From NCBI RefSeq assembly GCF_021655615.1, contig NZ_AP025245.1, positions 1 through 64,000 of the forward strand: a stretch of 64,000 nt of DNA, given 5' to 3'. A program made the position numbers and the translations under genes. Shown here in pieces: positions 28,269-37,210 of the stretch; position 1 is the stretch's first letter; every line of letters starts with the position of its first letter. This stretch comes from Acidianus sp. HS-5. Lineage in GTDB: Archaea; Thermoproteota; Thermoprotei_A; Sulfolobales; Sulfolobaceae. The notes beneath the pieces were generated by a model. That model saw only the letters and a list, made by a program, of their open reading frames with translations. It did not search any database and was not told the DNA's origin.

Positions 28269-29656
28269 TTTTCGTATTCTATTGGATCTTTTAAACCATT
28301 TATTTTGAAAGCAGTCTTTCTCATGTAACACGGACCGCATTTTCCACAGTGTTTTTCTCCCCCTTCATAACAGCTCCAGGTTAAATGCAGCGGAGCGCCT
28401 ATCTCTACAGCGAGTTTAACTATCTCGTGCTTAACTAAATTACCTACTGGCATTAGGACCTCTATCTTTTTATTAGGTCCGGTAGCGTAAGGAGATAATT
28501 TAGAGAATAATCTAACAAATTCCATTTCATTATCAGGATATGCCCCTGCTTCCTCCAAATTAATTCCAGAAGCTATAGCGTCAAATCCGTAAGCTTCTGC
28601 TATTGCTAAAGCTACAGAGAAAAATATTAGATTCCTAGCGGGAACCCATTCATGAGCAAATTCTGCCCCTTCTTCTCCTTGTCTATCTTTAACTATTTCT
28701 CCTCCACCTTTCAGCAATGTAGTGTGACCTATTATTCTGAACAGATCAGTATCTATTTCAATATAAGGAACTTGCAGATATTCAGAAATTTTCCTTATTG
28801 CTTCTCTCTCCTTTTCTTCAGCTTTATGCCTATAATTAAAATGAAGAAGAGTTACCTCGTGCCCTTGCCTTAATAAATACGTTGCTGCAACAGTAGAATC
28901 TAAGCCTCCGCTAGCAATTACTAGTACCTTTTTCTTATCTTTAGGCTTTATGAGATCGATTTTCTCGATTTTTAAGTTGGAGTCTACTGATATAATTGAG
29001 TAAGGATCTAACTTTGTTATGTTAACCTTATTTAACGGAGTTTGATAAAAATAATCGTCTAAAGAAGTGAAGAATATTGCACCTAACTCGAAGTCGTACA
29101 TCATATAAACGGGTTTAAAATTCTGTGCAATATAGATTTTATTTGGGTTTTTCTTGTCACTTATGATAAAAGCAAAACTGCCCTTTATTTGTGAAAGCAA
29201 ATCTCTTAGTGTCGATAGATCTCCTTTCCAGTTTTTATCTAGGATATGCGGTATAACCGCAGTGTCCACGTAACTTTCTTTTTTTACATTGAACTTCTTT
29301 TCAAGCTCTTTATCGTTAGCGATTATACCGTTATGAGTAACAATAAATCTTTCTCCTTCAAACGGCTGGATATCTTTTTCAGTTTTTTGCTTAACGAACT
29401 CAGTTGTAGGCTCTGCTCTGTTATTCGCTATTACGACCCTACTTTTCTCATCTAAAATTCCGTAAAGTTTTTCCTCCTGCTGTGAAGGTCTTCCTATAGA
29501 TTTAACAGACTTAGCAGTGCCATCAGAGTTTATTATGACTATGCCGAAACTGTCTCTTCCTCTGTCTTCTGCCCTTTTTAATATTTCAGCAAATTTTCTT
29601 TCTATTTTCTTATAATTTTTAGGGTTAAGTATTAGAGCTCCAGAAACGCTACACAT
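28265..29656 (-). CDS. GAT-QueC, archaeosine synthesis enzyme
   Basis: This 463-aa fusion has an N-terminal class II glutamine amidotransferase domain (MCSVSGALIL; RGRDSFGIVI; NNRAEP; THNGIIAN) and a C-terminal QueC domain with the PP-loop SGGLDS (about residues 249-254) and a terminal zinc cysteine cluster (CYEGGEKHCGKCGPC). In crenarchaea GAT-QueC replaces ArcS, using glutamine nitrogen to turn preQ0-modified tRNA into archaeosine. The frame is open to 29677, but the ATG at 29656 puts the nucleophile at Cys2, which this enzyme class requires after Met removal, so it is chosen as the start. Confidence 0.9.
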   Translation of the reverse strand: MCSVSGALILNPKNYKKIERKFAEILKRAEDRGRDSFGIVIINSDGTAKSVKSIGRPSQQEEKLYGILDEKSRVVIANNRAEPTTEFVKQKTEKDIQPFEGERFIVTHNGIIANDKELEKKFNVKKESYVDTAVIPHILDKNWKGDLSTLRDLLSQIKGSFAFIISDKKNPNKIYIAQNFKPVYMMYDFELGAIFFTSLDDYFYQTPLNKVNITKLDPYSIISVDSNLKIEKIDLIKPKDKKKVLVIASGGLDSTVAATYLLRQGHEVTLLHFNYRHKAEEKEREAIRKISEYLQVPYIEIDTDLFRIIGHTTLLKGGGEIVKDRQGEEGAEFAHEWVPARNLIFFSVALAIAEAYGFDAIASGINLEEAGAYPDNEMEFVRLFSKLSPYATGPNKKIEVLMPVGNLVKHEIVKLAVEIGAPLHLTWSCYEGGEKHCGKCGPCYMRKTAFKINGLKDPIEYEN

Positions 29657-29691
29657 AAGGCAAAAGATGTTGACCATGGTTAAAAGATTAA

Positions 29692-29766
<75 letters not shown>

Positions 29767-29846
29767 ACTTTTTAACTCTATTTTATAGTTGATAAATTTT
29801 ACTTTTGTTTTGCACTCACTCGTAGTTATTAATCCTTAGTTATTGC

Positions 29847-30029
29847 ATGGATGAAATAGAAAAGTTAAGACTTATAATAGGTATATTGGAGGAGAAAATG
29901 CCTGAGGATTGTGCTGAGATATTGGATGAGAAATTTAAGATATTGTTAAAGGAGATAAAAAATAATGGAATAGATAAGGTTATAAAAAGATATTATAGTG
30001 ACGATGAAATAGAGGTTATTCAAACTTGA
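29847..30029 (+). CDS. Small acidic/basic helical protein
   Basis: A 60-aa frame with three amphipathic helices rich in Glu, Ile and Lys. It has the composition of a real small archaeal protein and an ATG after an AT-rich region, but no recognisable family. Its 3' end overlaps the convergent nucleotidyltransferase gene by 14 bp. It remains a moderate-confidence gene. Confidence 0.45.
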   Translation: MDEIEKLRLIIGILEEKMPEDCAEILDEKFKILLKEIKNNGIDKVIKRYYSDDEIEVIQT

Positions 30030-30705
30030 ATACTTGCGGAATCTCGTTTGACGCTTCTTCTACATCTTTTACTGAGTCTATTGATCTCCAGTAAACGTTT
30101 TCGAATTTTTTACCTCTAAGTAAACTTTTTTCTGCTAATGTAGGGAAAGTTATTCTTTCTATATCACCTTTTTCTGGTAAATATTCAAATATAGTGGATT
30201 TTAATAAGTAAACTCCTGCATTGATCCAGTAATCTTTCAATACCGGTTTTTCTACGAATTTTATTATATTTTCTCCTTCAGTCTGTACTACACCGTAAGG
30301 ACTTCTTAAAGGTACTAGAGAGATGGAAGCTACAGCATTTTCGTCTATTTCTTTTAATTCTCTTATATCTAGGTTTGTAAGTATATCTCCGTTTACGGTA
30401 ATAAAGTCCTCATTTAGGAAAGATTTGACTTGATATATTGCGCCTCCTGTTCCTAAAGGTTCCTCCTCCATGCTAAATAAACACTCTATTCCTAATCTAG
30501 TCTTATTTTTAGTAACCCAATCAACTAGAACTTCTTTTTTATATCCTGCAAGGATTATGAATGAGCTTATTCCGAAACTTTTGAGCCATAAAATTTGCCA
30601 TTCTAGAATAGGTTTACCTGCTATATCGATTAGCGGTTTAGGTTTCTCATCGGTTAGAGGTCTCAGTCTCTTGCCGTAACCGCCTGCTAAAATGACTGCT
30701 TTCAT
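30016..30705 (-). CDS. Sugar-1-phosphate nucleotidyltransferase
   Basis: This 229-aa protein is a NTP-transferase domain alone: MKAVILAGGYGKRLRPLT (signature G-X-G-X-R-X2-P-X-T), EKPKPLIDIAGKPI, EEPLGTGGAIY and NGDILTNLD for metal and sugar binding. It lacks the C-terminal beta-helix of the GlmU-like enzyme at 9.0-10.1 kb. Short archaeal enzymes of this type make GDP-mannose, dTDP-glucose or UDP-glucose; which one cannot be told. It is transcribed from its own promoter in a 76-bp gap after ogt. Confidence 0.85.
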   Translation of the reverse strand: MKAVILAGGYGKRLRPLTDEKPKPLIDIAGKPILEWQILWLKSFGISSFIILAGYKKEVLVDWVTKNKTRLGIECLFSMEEEPLGTGGAIYQVKSFLNEDFITVNGDILTNLDIRELKEIDENAVASISLVPLRSPYGVVQTEGENIIKFVEKPVLKDYWINAGVYLLKSTIFEYLPEKGDIERITFPTLAEKSLLRGKKFENVYWRSIDSVKDVEEASNEIPQVFKFE

Positions 30706-30781
30706 AATACTACATAGAAAAGGAATTATTTAAGTTTTTTCGCCATATCATATAAACTTTTGTTAATGAAAAAATCGTAAT

Positions 30782-31231
30782 TTATACTTTTATTCCTTCA
30801 AGTTCAAGAAGTTTTCTCTTTAATTCAACTCCTCTAGAATATCCGCCTAATCCATGTTCTGAAATTACCCTATGACAAGGTATAATTAGGAGAACGGGAT
30901 TTTTAGACAATGCAACTCCCACAGCTCTAGGAGAAGTCCCTAAAGCTTTAGCTATTTCTCCGTAAGTTTTGGCCTTACCCCAAGGTATTTTCATTACTTC
31001 CTTAAACACGCTTAACCTAAAAGGATTAACGTAAATATCTAAGTTTTCTCTTAAGTCTACTTCCTTTCCTTCAAAGTATTTATCTAGTTTTTCAAAGAAG
31101 TCTGAGAAGGCATTATTATCTAAAGAATTCTTCTCTATGCAGTTACAAAAATCTAACATTACAAATCCTTTTTCACTTTTTGCAACAGTTATGTCCCCAA
31201 AAGGGCTCTTATATAGCCCATAAATAATCAT
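30782..31231 (-). CDS. ogt: Methylated-DNA--protein-cysteine methyltransferase
   Basis: This 149-aa protein transfers alkyl groups from O6-alkylguanine to its own cysteine. The active site PCHRVI is present at about residues 118-123, preceded by the helix-turn-helix FKEVMKIPWGKAKTYGEIAKA (split by the turn) with the arginine finger region TSPRAVGVAL. Length matches the S. solfataricus enzyme. It overlaps the ThrRS gene by 4 bp and is probably translated from the same mRNA, an uncommon partner for a repair protein. Confidence 0.95.
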   Translation of the reverse strand: MIIYGLYKSPFGDITVAKSEKGFVMLDFCNCIEKNSLDNNAFSDFFEKLDKYFEGKEVDLRENLDIYVNPFRLSVFKEVMKIPWGKAKTYGEIAKALGTSPRAVGVALSKNPVLLIIPCHRVISEHGLGGYSRGVELKRKLLELEGIKV

Positions 31232-32856
31232 TGCTTTACCTTCTCTATTGCTGTGTTTGTTAGATCCCTATTCTGAATTTCTTGTAATATAGTGTTTACA
31301 CATTTATCTAATGGTACTCCTTTAACTTCTACATTTCCTCTGGCCCTAATTGTTATTGAATTATTTTCAGCCTCCCTTTTACCTAATATGAGAATGTAAG
31401 GAACTCCATCATCGTAAGCTCTTTTAATTCTCTTAGAAAGAGTCTCTTCTTCAGAATCAATTTCTGCCCTAATTTTAAGTGATGTTAGCTTTGATAGAAC
31501 TTTCTCACCGTACTCTCTGACTTCAGGATTAATTGGCAATATCCTAACTTGAACAGGCGAAAGCCAAGTAGGCAATTTTCCTTTAAAATGCTCCAGTAAA
31601 ATTGCTAAAAACCTGTCTATAGAGCCGTATATTGCTCTGTGAACCATTACTGGCCTTTTCTTACTTCCATCTTTATCTACGTATTCTAGCTTAAACCTTT
31701 CAGGTAAGTTAAAATCTACTTGGATAGTTGATAATTGCCACCATCTTCCTAAACTATCCCTTATTTCGAAGTCTATTTTAGGTCCGTAAAACGCTCCCTC
31801 CTTTTCCTTTACCTGGTATTTCAAATTGAGGGAACGTATTGCATTAATTAAGGAGTTAGTAGCTTTTTCCCACTGTTCATCAGTTCCTATGCTTTCGTCG
31901 GGTCTAGTAGATAAATTGATCCTTACATCGTCTCCTTTAAATCCAAATTTTGCTAATACTTCTAAAGTTTTACTAATTAGCATTCTAACTTCGTTTTCTA
32001 GCTGATCTTCTCTCAAGAAAACGTGGCCATCATCTTGCGTAAAACCTCTAACTCTCAATAGGCCGTATAATTCACCTTTTTGTTCCCATCTATATACATT
32101 ACCGAATTCTGAAAACCTAATAGGTAAATCTTTATAGCTTCTGGTTCTCGACTTATAAATCAGTATATGAGCTGGACAATTCATGGGCTTTATTCCTAGT
32201 TCCTCATCATCATGATTGAAGATCAGCATTTTATCCTTATACATGTCATAATGCCCACTTATTTTCCATAATATGGTTCTGTAAACGTGAGTAGTGTAAA
32301 CTTCTTGATATCCCATTGAGACATTTATTTCCTTCATGTAGTTCATTAATTCATTTCTAATCGTCTGTCCTTTAGGATGATATAGGACTAAGCCTGGCCC
32401 AGCCTCTTCTGGAAAGCTGAATAAATCCATTTTTTCTCCTAAAATCCTATGGTCAGTTTCAGAAGCTTTCTCTAACCAATTCATGTAATCCTTCAACTGT
32501 TCTTCAGTCTCAAAAGCTACTCCCCTTATTCTGACGTACTGTTTGTCCGGAGTTGGATGATGAACTGAAATATTTAAGATTTCGAAGTATTTTGGATTCC
32601 CTGAAGGAGTTACGTTACTTTCTAAAGAAATTTCATAATTACCTGCTTTTGCTTTATTTCCTTCAATTATAATCTCATAATTTCCTTCTTTGGCGTATTT
32701 TTTAGCCTCAGCTAAAGTTATTGAACTGTCCAATTCTACGTCCACGTAGAAGTCTCTTTCTCCTAAACCCACTGCAACAGCTTTTTTTCCGTCTACTAAA
32801 AGGTTGAAGGCTAATATTATTCCCCCTTTAAGCCAAACTCCTTTGTACTCTTCCAT
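31228..32856 (-). CDS. thrS: Threonyl-tRNA synthetase, catalytic protein (ThrRS-cat)
   Basis: This 542-aa class II synthetase has motif 2 (FGNVYRWEQKGELYGLLRVRGF), the zinc-site residues in NCPAHILIY and the motif 3 region ending HRAIYGSIDRFLAILLEH, followed by the anticodon-binding domain from LPTWLSPVQVRILPI. It lacks the N2 editing domain, consistent with the crenarchaeal split in which a separate ThrRS-ed protein (12.8-14.0 kb) does proofreading. Motif and domain order leave little doubt. It overlaps ogt by 4 bp and is divergent from an Agl24-like gene across 41 bp. Confidence 0.95.
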   Translation of the reverse strand: MEEYKGVWLKGGIILAFNLLVDGKKAVAVGLGERDFYVDVELDSSITLAEAKKYAKEGNYEIIIEGNKAKAGNYEISLESNVTPSGNPKYFEILNISVHHPTPDKQYVRIRGVAFETEEQLKDYMNWLEKASETDHRILGEKMDLFSFPEEAGPGLVLYHPKGQTIRNELMNYMKEINVSMGYQEVYTTHVYRTILWKISGHYDMYKDKMLIFNHDDEELGIKPMNCPAHILIYKSRTRSYKDLPIRFSEFGNVYRWEQKGELYGLLRVRGFTQDDGHVFLREDQLENEVRMLISKTLEVLAKFGFKGDDVRINLSTRPDESIGTDEQWEKATNSLINAIRSLNLKYQVKEKEGAFYGPKIDFEIRDSLGRWWQLSTIQVDFNLPERFKLEYVDKDGSKKRPVMVHRAIYGSIDRFLAILLEHFKGKLPTWLSPVQVRILPINPEVREYGEKVLSKLTSLKIRAEIDSEEETLSKRIKRAYDDGVPYILILGKREAENNSITIRARGNVEVKGVPLDKCVNTILQEIQNRDLTNTAIEKVKQ

Positions 32857-32897
32857 AGTAGGCTTTATTATTAAAGGGATTATAATGCTTTTATCAA

Positions 32898-33839
32898 ATG
32901 AGTGATATACTAATTATTGCCAGTGGAGGAGGGCATACAGGTTTCGCTAGGGCAGTAGCAGAATATTTGCCCTATAAGGCCGACTTTGTTATACCTAAAG
33001 GGGATGATATGAGTAAGAAAATGATATCTCCTTTTGCTGAAAAAGTGTATGAGGTAGAAAAATTCAGATCTCCTTCTGGTAATCTTTCAATATCCTCTTT
33101 TTTATCATCTATAATCAGCAGTGCAAAAATTAGGAAATATAAGAAGGTCATAGCTACAGGCTCAAATCATTCAATTTTTCCGTCTTTCTTTCAATTTATT
33201 AAATCTTCAAGAGTTTACGTTATCGAAAGTCAGGATAGAATATTAACTAAAGGAAAAGCGGTAAGCATAATATCAAAATATTCAAAGTATGTGTTTTTAC
33301 ACTGGAGAGAGCAAGAGAGACTTTATAAAAACGGTATTTCGGTAGGTCCCATAGTTGAGAAACCTAAGTACGATCCTTCAGATGATGGTCATATTTTAGT
33401 AACTGCTGGTAGTGAGGGTTTTGAGAGGCTTTTTGATGTTTTGTATTCCTTGGATATAGATAATGTAGTACTTCAAACAGGTAAAGTGGCAAAAAGGTAC
33501 GAGAGAAAAGGTTGGAAAGTCTTTTCCTTTGATCCAGATATTGAGAAGTACATTGCTTCAGCAAGGCTTGTAATAACTCATCAAGGTAAGACAGCTATGG
33601 AGTCTGTTGTCATGTATAAGAAGCCTACAATTGTAGTTTACAATAAAGATTGGAAATATGCAGCAACTTTTGAGGACAGTAGGTTGTATGCTGAAATTTT
33701 GGGAGCGACTTTTCTTAACGACCCTTCAAATTGGTCTAATAATGACGAAGTTTTAAAATACATTGAGAATCCTAAAAAACCGAAAGAATACTCTCCAGGT
33801 ACAGAAAATCTAGTAAAAGTGGTTCTCAATGATTCATGA
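32898..33839 (+). CDS. MurG/Alg13-Alg14-like glycosyltransferase (Agl24 type)
   Basis: This 313-aa GT-B protein starts with ILIIASGGGHTGFARAVAEYL, the Gly-rich loop with His used by MurG and Alg14, and has the Alg13/MurG-like C-terminal part ITHQGKTAMESVVMYKKPTIVV. In Sulfolobus acidocaldarius a protein of this kind, Agl24, adds the second GlcNAc in N-glycan chitobiose core synthesis at the membrane. The donor UDP-GlcNAc would come from glmS/GlmU at 9-12 kb. It overlaps the following glycosylase gene by 11 bp. Agl24 identity is likely but not proven by reading alone. Confidence 0.75.
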   Translation: MSDILIIASGGGHTGFARAVAEYLPYKADFVIPKGDDMSKKMISPFAEKVYEVEKFRSPSGNLSISSFLSSIISSAKIRKYKKVIATGSNHSIFPSFFQFIKSSRVYVIESQDRILTKGKAVSIISKYSKYVFLHWREQERLYKNGISVGPIVEKPKYDPSDDGHILVTAGSEGFERLFDVLYSLDIDNVVLQTGKVAKRYERKGWKVFSFDPDIEKYIASARLVITHQGKTAMESVVMYKKPTIVVYNKDWKYAATFEDSRLYAEILGATFLNDPSNWSNNDEVLKYIENPKKPKEYSPGTENLVKVVLNDS

Positions 33840-34506
33840 AATATTGAAAATCCTGGATAAAAATAGGGAGTTTCTAAGAGAAATGGGCTGGATAGTCTCA
33901 GATCCCTATTCTTTTGAATGGTGGGGTGGATTAAAATCCGCTGATGAAATAGCAATTTCCGCATTTTTAGTTCAAATGACTAAATGGGAAACCGTGGTTA
34001 AAGTTATTGAGAATTTAAGGAGTAAGAGATTAAATTATATAGATAAAATAGCCGAAATTCCCTTGTCAACTTTAGAAGAACAAATACGTAGTGTAAATTT
34101 TTATAAAACAAAAGCAAGGAGACTTAAGAATTTTAGTGAAATTGTTAGTAAAAACGGAGGATTAAGCGTGTTTTTAAGTTTAGAGTATAGGGATAGAATT
34201 TTGGAAATCGAAGGAATAGGAGAGGAAACTGCTGATTCCTTATTACTTTTTGCAAATAATCAGCTTATTTTTCCTCAATCTGAGTACTTAAGAAGAGTTC
34301 TTTCTAGAGTTTTAAATAAAAGCATGAGCAAGAAGGAGGCCAAAAATTACGTTGAGGCAAATCTTGAGAAGGATGTTTTTCTATATAAATTCTTTCATGC
34401 CGGAATAGTTTCTGTAGGCAAGGCTTATTGTTATCTAAATAAACCAAAATGCGATAAATGCATTCTTAAACCTTTATGCAAAAATAAATATAATGAAACT
34501 ATATGA
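33829..34506 (+). CDS. HhH-GPD DNA glycosylase, endonuclease III-like, with Fe-S cluster
   Basis: This 225-aa protein has the helix-hairpin-helix EIEGIGEETADSLL (about residues 126-139) and the C-terminal C-X6-C-X2-C-X5-C cluster (Cys201, 208, 211, 217) of endonuclease III. The catalytic Lys position after the hairpin is Glu, and the usual Asp in the PVDTHVxR-like motif reads FPQSEYLRR, that is Ser. The family call is firm; activity type is uncertain. It is closest in feel to the COG2231/MagIII branch. Its ends overlap neighbours by 11 and 14 bp. Confidence 0.8.
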   Translation: MIHEILKILDKNREFLREMGWIVSDPYSFEWWGGLKSADEIAISAFLVQMTKWETVVKVIENLRSKRLNYIDKIAEIPLSTLEEQIRSVNFYKTKARRLKNFSEIVSKNGGLSVFLSLEYRDRILEIEGIGEETADSLLLFANNQLIFPQSEYLRRVLSRVLNKSMSKKEAKNYVEANLEKDVFLYKFFHAGIVSVGKAYCYLNKPKCDKCILKPLCKNKYNETI

Positions 34507-35500
34507 ATATGAAGGAAAGATCCTATTCTCTAGAAATGGAATCAAAATACCCCATGGAGTTTTGGAGGAAGGAAATATCGATTGGAAGGGCAAGGCTGTA
34601 GTTAAAGCCCAGGTCCTGGAAGGTGGAAGAGGCAAGAGAGGACTGGTAAAAGTTACGGAAGACGTTAACTCTACTATAGGCGAAATGAAAAAATTAGGTA
34701 TAAGCAAGTTTCTTATCGAAGAGTATATTCCTCACGATAGAGAAGTCTATCTTTCAATGATTTTAGATAGAGATACTGCAGAACCAATGCTTATTGCGTC
34801 TCCTCATGGAGGAATAGATATTGAAAGCTCTGGAGATGTTAATAAATTCATTATTCCGATTGAAAGAGGACCAAGAGGATATGATATAATAGAAGTTGAA
34901 AAGTACTTACAAGTAAAGGGACTGTCTCAAGTTATTCAGGGGTTATATAACATTTTTACTGAGTATGATGCAGAATTAGTGGAAATTAATCCATTAGCAG
35001 TTACTAAAGACGATGTAATAGCTCTAGATTCCAAAGTAATTTTAGAGGATAATGCGTTATATAAACATCAGAACCTTCTAAAAGAACTCGGTAGAGAATA
35101 TTCTCCAGATAGCTACGTTGAACTTGACGGAGATATAGGAATAATAGGCAACGGTGCAGGTTTAACAATGGCAACAATGGACATGGTAAAACTGATGGGA
35201 GGCAATCCTGCAGACTTTATGGACGTAGGAGGTGGTGCAGATAGGGAAAGAGTTAGGTATTGCGTTATAAAAGTTGGTTCAAATCCGAAGGTGAAGAAGA
35301 TTCTTGTAAACATTTTCGGAGGAATAACTAGGTGTGATGAGGTTGCGTTAGGAATAGTTGATGCTTATAATGAGATTAAAAAGCCAATATTCGTAAGGCT
35401 TGTAGGTACAAACGAGGAAGAAGGATGGAAGATTCTTAAGGAACACGGAATTAAATTTTATGAGAATCCAATTGATGCGGTGGGGGATGCACTACGCTGA
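34493..35500 (+). CDS. sucC: Succinyl-CoA synthetase beta subunit
   Basis: This 335-aa ATP-grasp protein starts MKLYEYEGKILFSRNGI and has the family motifs KAQVLEGGRGKRG, ELVEINPLAV and GGGADRERVRYC with NIFGGITRCDEVA near the end. It is the nucleotide-binding beta subunit of the TCA-cycle enzyme interconverting succinate and succinyl-CoA; in Sulfolobales it also serves the 3-hydroxypropionate/4-hydroxybutyrate carbon cycle. The gene overlaps the glycosylase gene by 14 bp and sucD by 4 bp. Confidence 0.95.
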   Translation: MKLYEYEGKILFSRNGIKIPHGVLEEGNIDWKGKAVVKAQVLEGGRGKRGLVKVTEDVNSTIGEMKKLGISKFLIEEYIPHDREVYLSMILDRDTAEPMLIASPHGGIDIESSGDVNKFIIPIERGPRGYDIIEVEKYLQVKGLSQVIQGLYNIFTEYDAELVEINPLAVTKDDVIALDSKVILEDNALYKHQNLLKELGREYSPDSYVELDGDIGIIGNGAGLTMATMDMVKLMGGNPADFMDVGGGADRERVRYCVIKVGSNPKVKKILVNIFGGITRCDEVALGIVDAYNEIKKPIFVRLVGTNEEEGWKILKEHGIKFYENPIDAVGDALR

Positions 35501-36345
35501 TAGATAGGAATACTAAGGTTCTAGTTCAAGGAATCACTGGAAAAGAAGGCTCTTTCCATACAAAACTAATGCTTGAGTATGGCACAAAGATAGTCGCAGG
35601 CGTTACCCCCGGCAAAGAAGGCTCTCAAGTTTATGGTGTTCCTGTTTACGATACTGTGAAAGATGCAATTAAAGAACATGAAATAGATGCGAGCATTATT
35701 TTCGTTCCTGCTAAATTTGCTGTTGATGCGATTTATGAAGCAATAGATGGAGGAATTCCATTAATAGTAGTTATAACAGAGCATATTCCAGTACTAGATA
35801 TGGCTAAAGTAGTTCATTATGCTGAAAAGAGAGGAGTGAAAATAATAGGTCCTAATTGCCCTGGAATAATAAATCCTGGAGAGTCTTTGTTAGGAATTAT
35901 GCCCTCTAGGGCTTTTAGGAAAGGTAAGGTTGGGATAATCTCTAGATCTGGAACTCTCACTTATGAGGTTGCTGAGATCCTGAAGGATTTTGGACAGTCT
36001 ACCGTAATAGGAATAGGAGGAGATCCTATAATAGGAACTAAGATGCAGGATGTGGTTAAGATGTTTGATGAGGACAATGAAACCGAAGAGGTAGTGATAA
36101 TAGGTGAAATAGGCGGTACAATGGAGGAGGAAGTAGCTAAGATGAAAAAAGATGGAAAGATATCTAAAAACATTGTAGCTTATATTGCAGGATTAACTGC
36201 TCCTAGGGAAAAAAGAATGGGTCATGCAGGTGCAGTAGTATATATGGGACTCGGCACTTATGAGAGTAAAGTCAATGCCTTCAAGAATTCAGGAATTAAA
36301 GTAGCTAAAACACCGTTTGAAATAAAAGACTTACTTTTTTCTTGA
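35497..36345 (+). CDS. sucD: Succinyl-CoA synthetase alpha subunit, CTG start
   Basis: This 282-aa protein has the CoA-binding N-terminus DRNTKVLVQGITGKEGSFH, the GPNCPG loop and the phospho-histidine in GHAGAVV. The first in-frame ATG (35569) would remove 24 residues including the conserved GITGKEGSFH loop. Upstream to the in-frame TGA at 35473 there is no ATG, GTG or TTG; the best start is CTG at 35497, overlapping the sucC stop as CTGA. A GGTG-type ribosome binding site at 35479-35482 supports it. ATA one codon later is the other option. Confidence 0.9.
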   Translation: MIDRNTKVLVQGITGKEGSFHTKLMLEYGTKIVAGVTPGKEGSQVYGVPVYDTVKDAIKEHEIDASIIFVPAKFAVDAIYEAIDGGIPLIVVITEHIPVLDMAKVVHYAEKRGVKIIGPNCPGIINPGESLLGIMPSRAFRKGKVGIISRSGTLTYEVAEILKDFGQSTVIGIGGDPIIGTKMQDVVKMFDEDNETEEVVIIGEIGGTMEEEVAKMKKDGKISKNIVAYIAGLTAPREKRMGHAGAVVYMGLGTYESKVNAFKNSGIKVAKTPFEIKDLLFS

Positions 36346-36346
36346 C

Positions 36347-36550
<204 letters not shown>

Positions 36551-36621
36551 GAATCTTTTCTTACTCTTTTTAAAACTTTTGCATATCATCTTTTTAAATC
36601 TTTCATTAAATTTAAATTTCT

Positions 36622-37152
36622 TTAAATCAGTTTAAATTTTTGACGTAACTCATAAAAAATCATTTCGTTAACAAAGTTTAACAGATCAACCCTAAAAAGT
36701 GATGTCTGTATATCTGTTTCTGTTATTCTTATTTTTAAATAGTATAACTCATTTAAAAAGTTAAATAAAGCAATATAGATGCAATCATTATACTCGCAAT
36801 CTGGACCATGATCTAACCTAATTTTCTCATTGTTAACACTACTTACTATCTTTTGTGTTCCCCAATCTATTATTGTAGAAATATTAACTCCACCTAGATA
36901 ATTCTGGTTAATTATTATTCCGATTTTATCATATCTAGTATTTCTTTTATTTATATCAACTTTATACATTTTAGTCGAATTTAGAATTTCTAAAAGATCA
37001 AAATAGTCGATATGTATTAAGATATCTTTATCCTCTAAGTAAACATAAAGATCATTACCGATGAAAGGGGAAATATGCATTCTACCAATATCTATAGCAC
37101 TCTCTATGTCATTAAAGAAGTACTTATTGTCCCTTCTGTCAAATTTAATCAT
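36622..37152 (-). CDS. Hypothetical protein, Asp/Ile/Tyr-rich
   Basis: I do not recognise this 176-aa protein. It is alpha/beta with many Ile, Asp and Tyr residues and two cysteines in GPDCEYNDCIYIALF. Base composition is even more AT-rich than its neighbours, which hints at acquisition from a virus or plasmid, but nothing else supports that. It stands between metabolic genes with its own 58-bp promoter gap. Confidence 0.5.
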   Translation of the reverse strand: MIKFDRRDNKYFFNDIESAIDIGRMHISPFIGNDLYVYLEDKDILIHIDYFDLLEILNSTKMYKVDINKRNTRYDKIGIIINQNYLGGVNISTIIDWGTQKIVSSVNNEKIRLDHGPDCEYNDCIYIALFNFLNELYYLKIRITETDIQTSLFRVDLLNFVNEMIFYELRQKFKLI

Positions 37153-37210
37153 TACTAATTATTATTGCACTAACCGATAATTAAATATACTATTCCTACT
37201 CTCTTTCATT

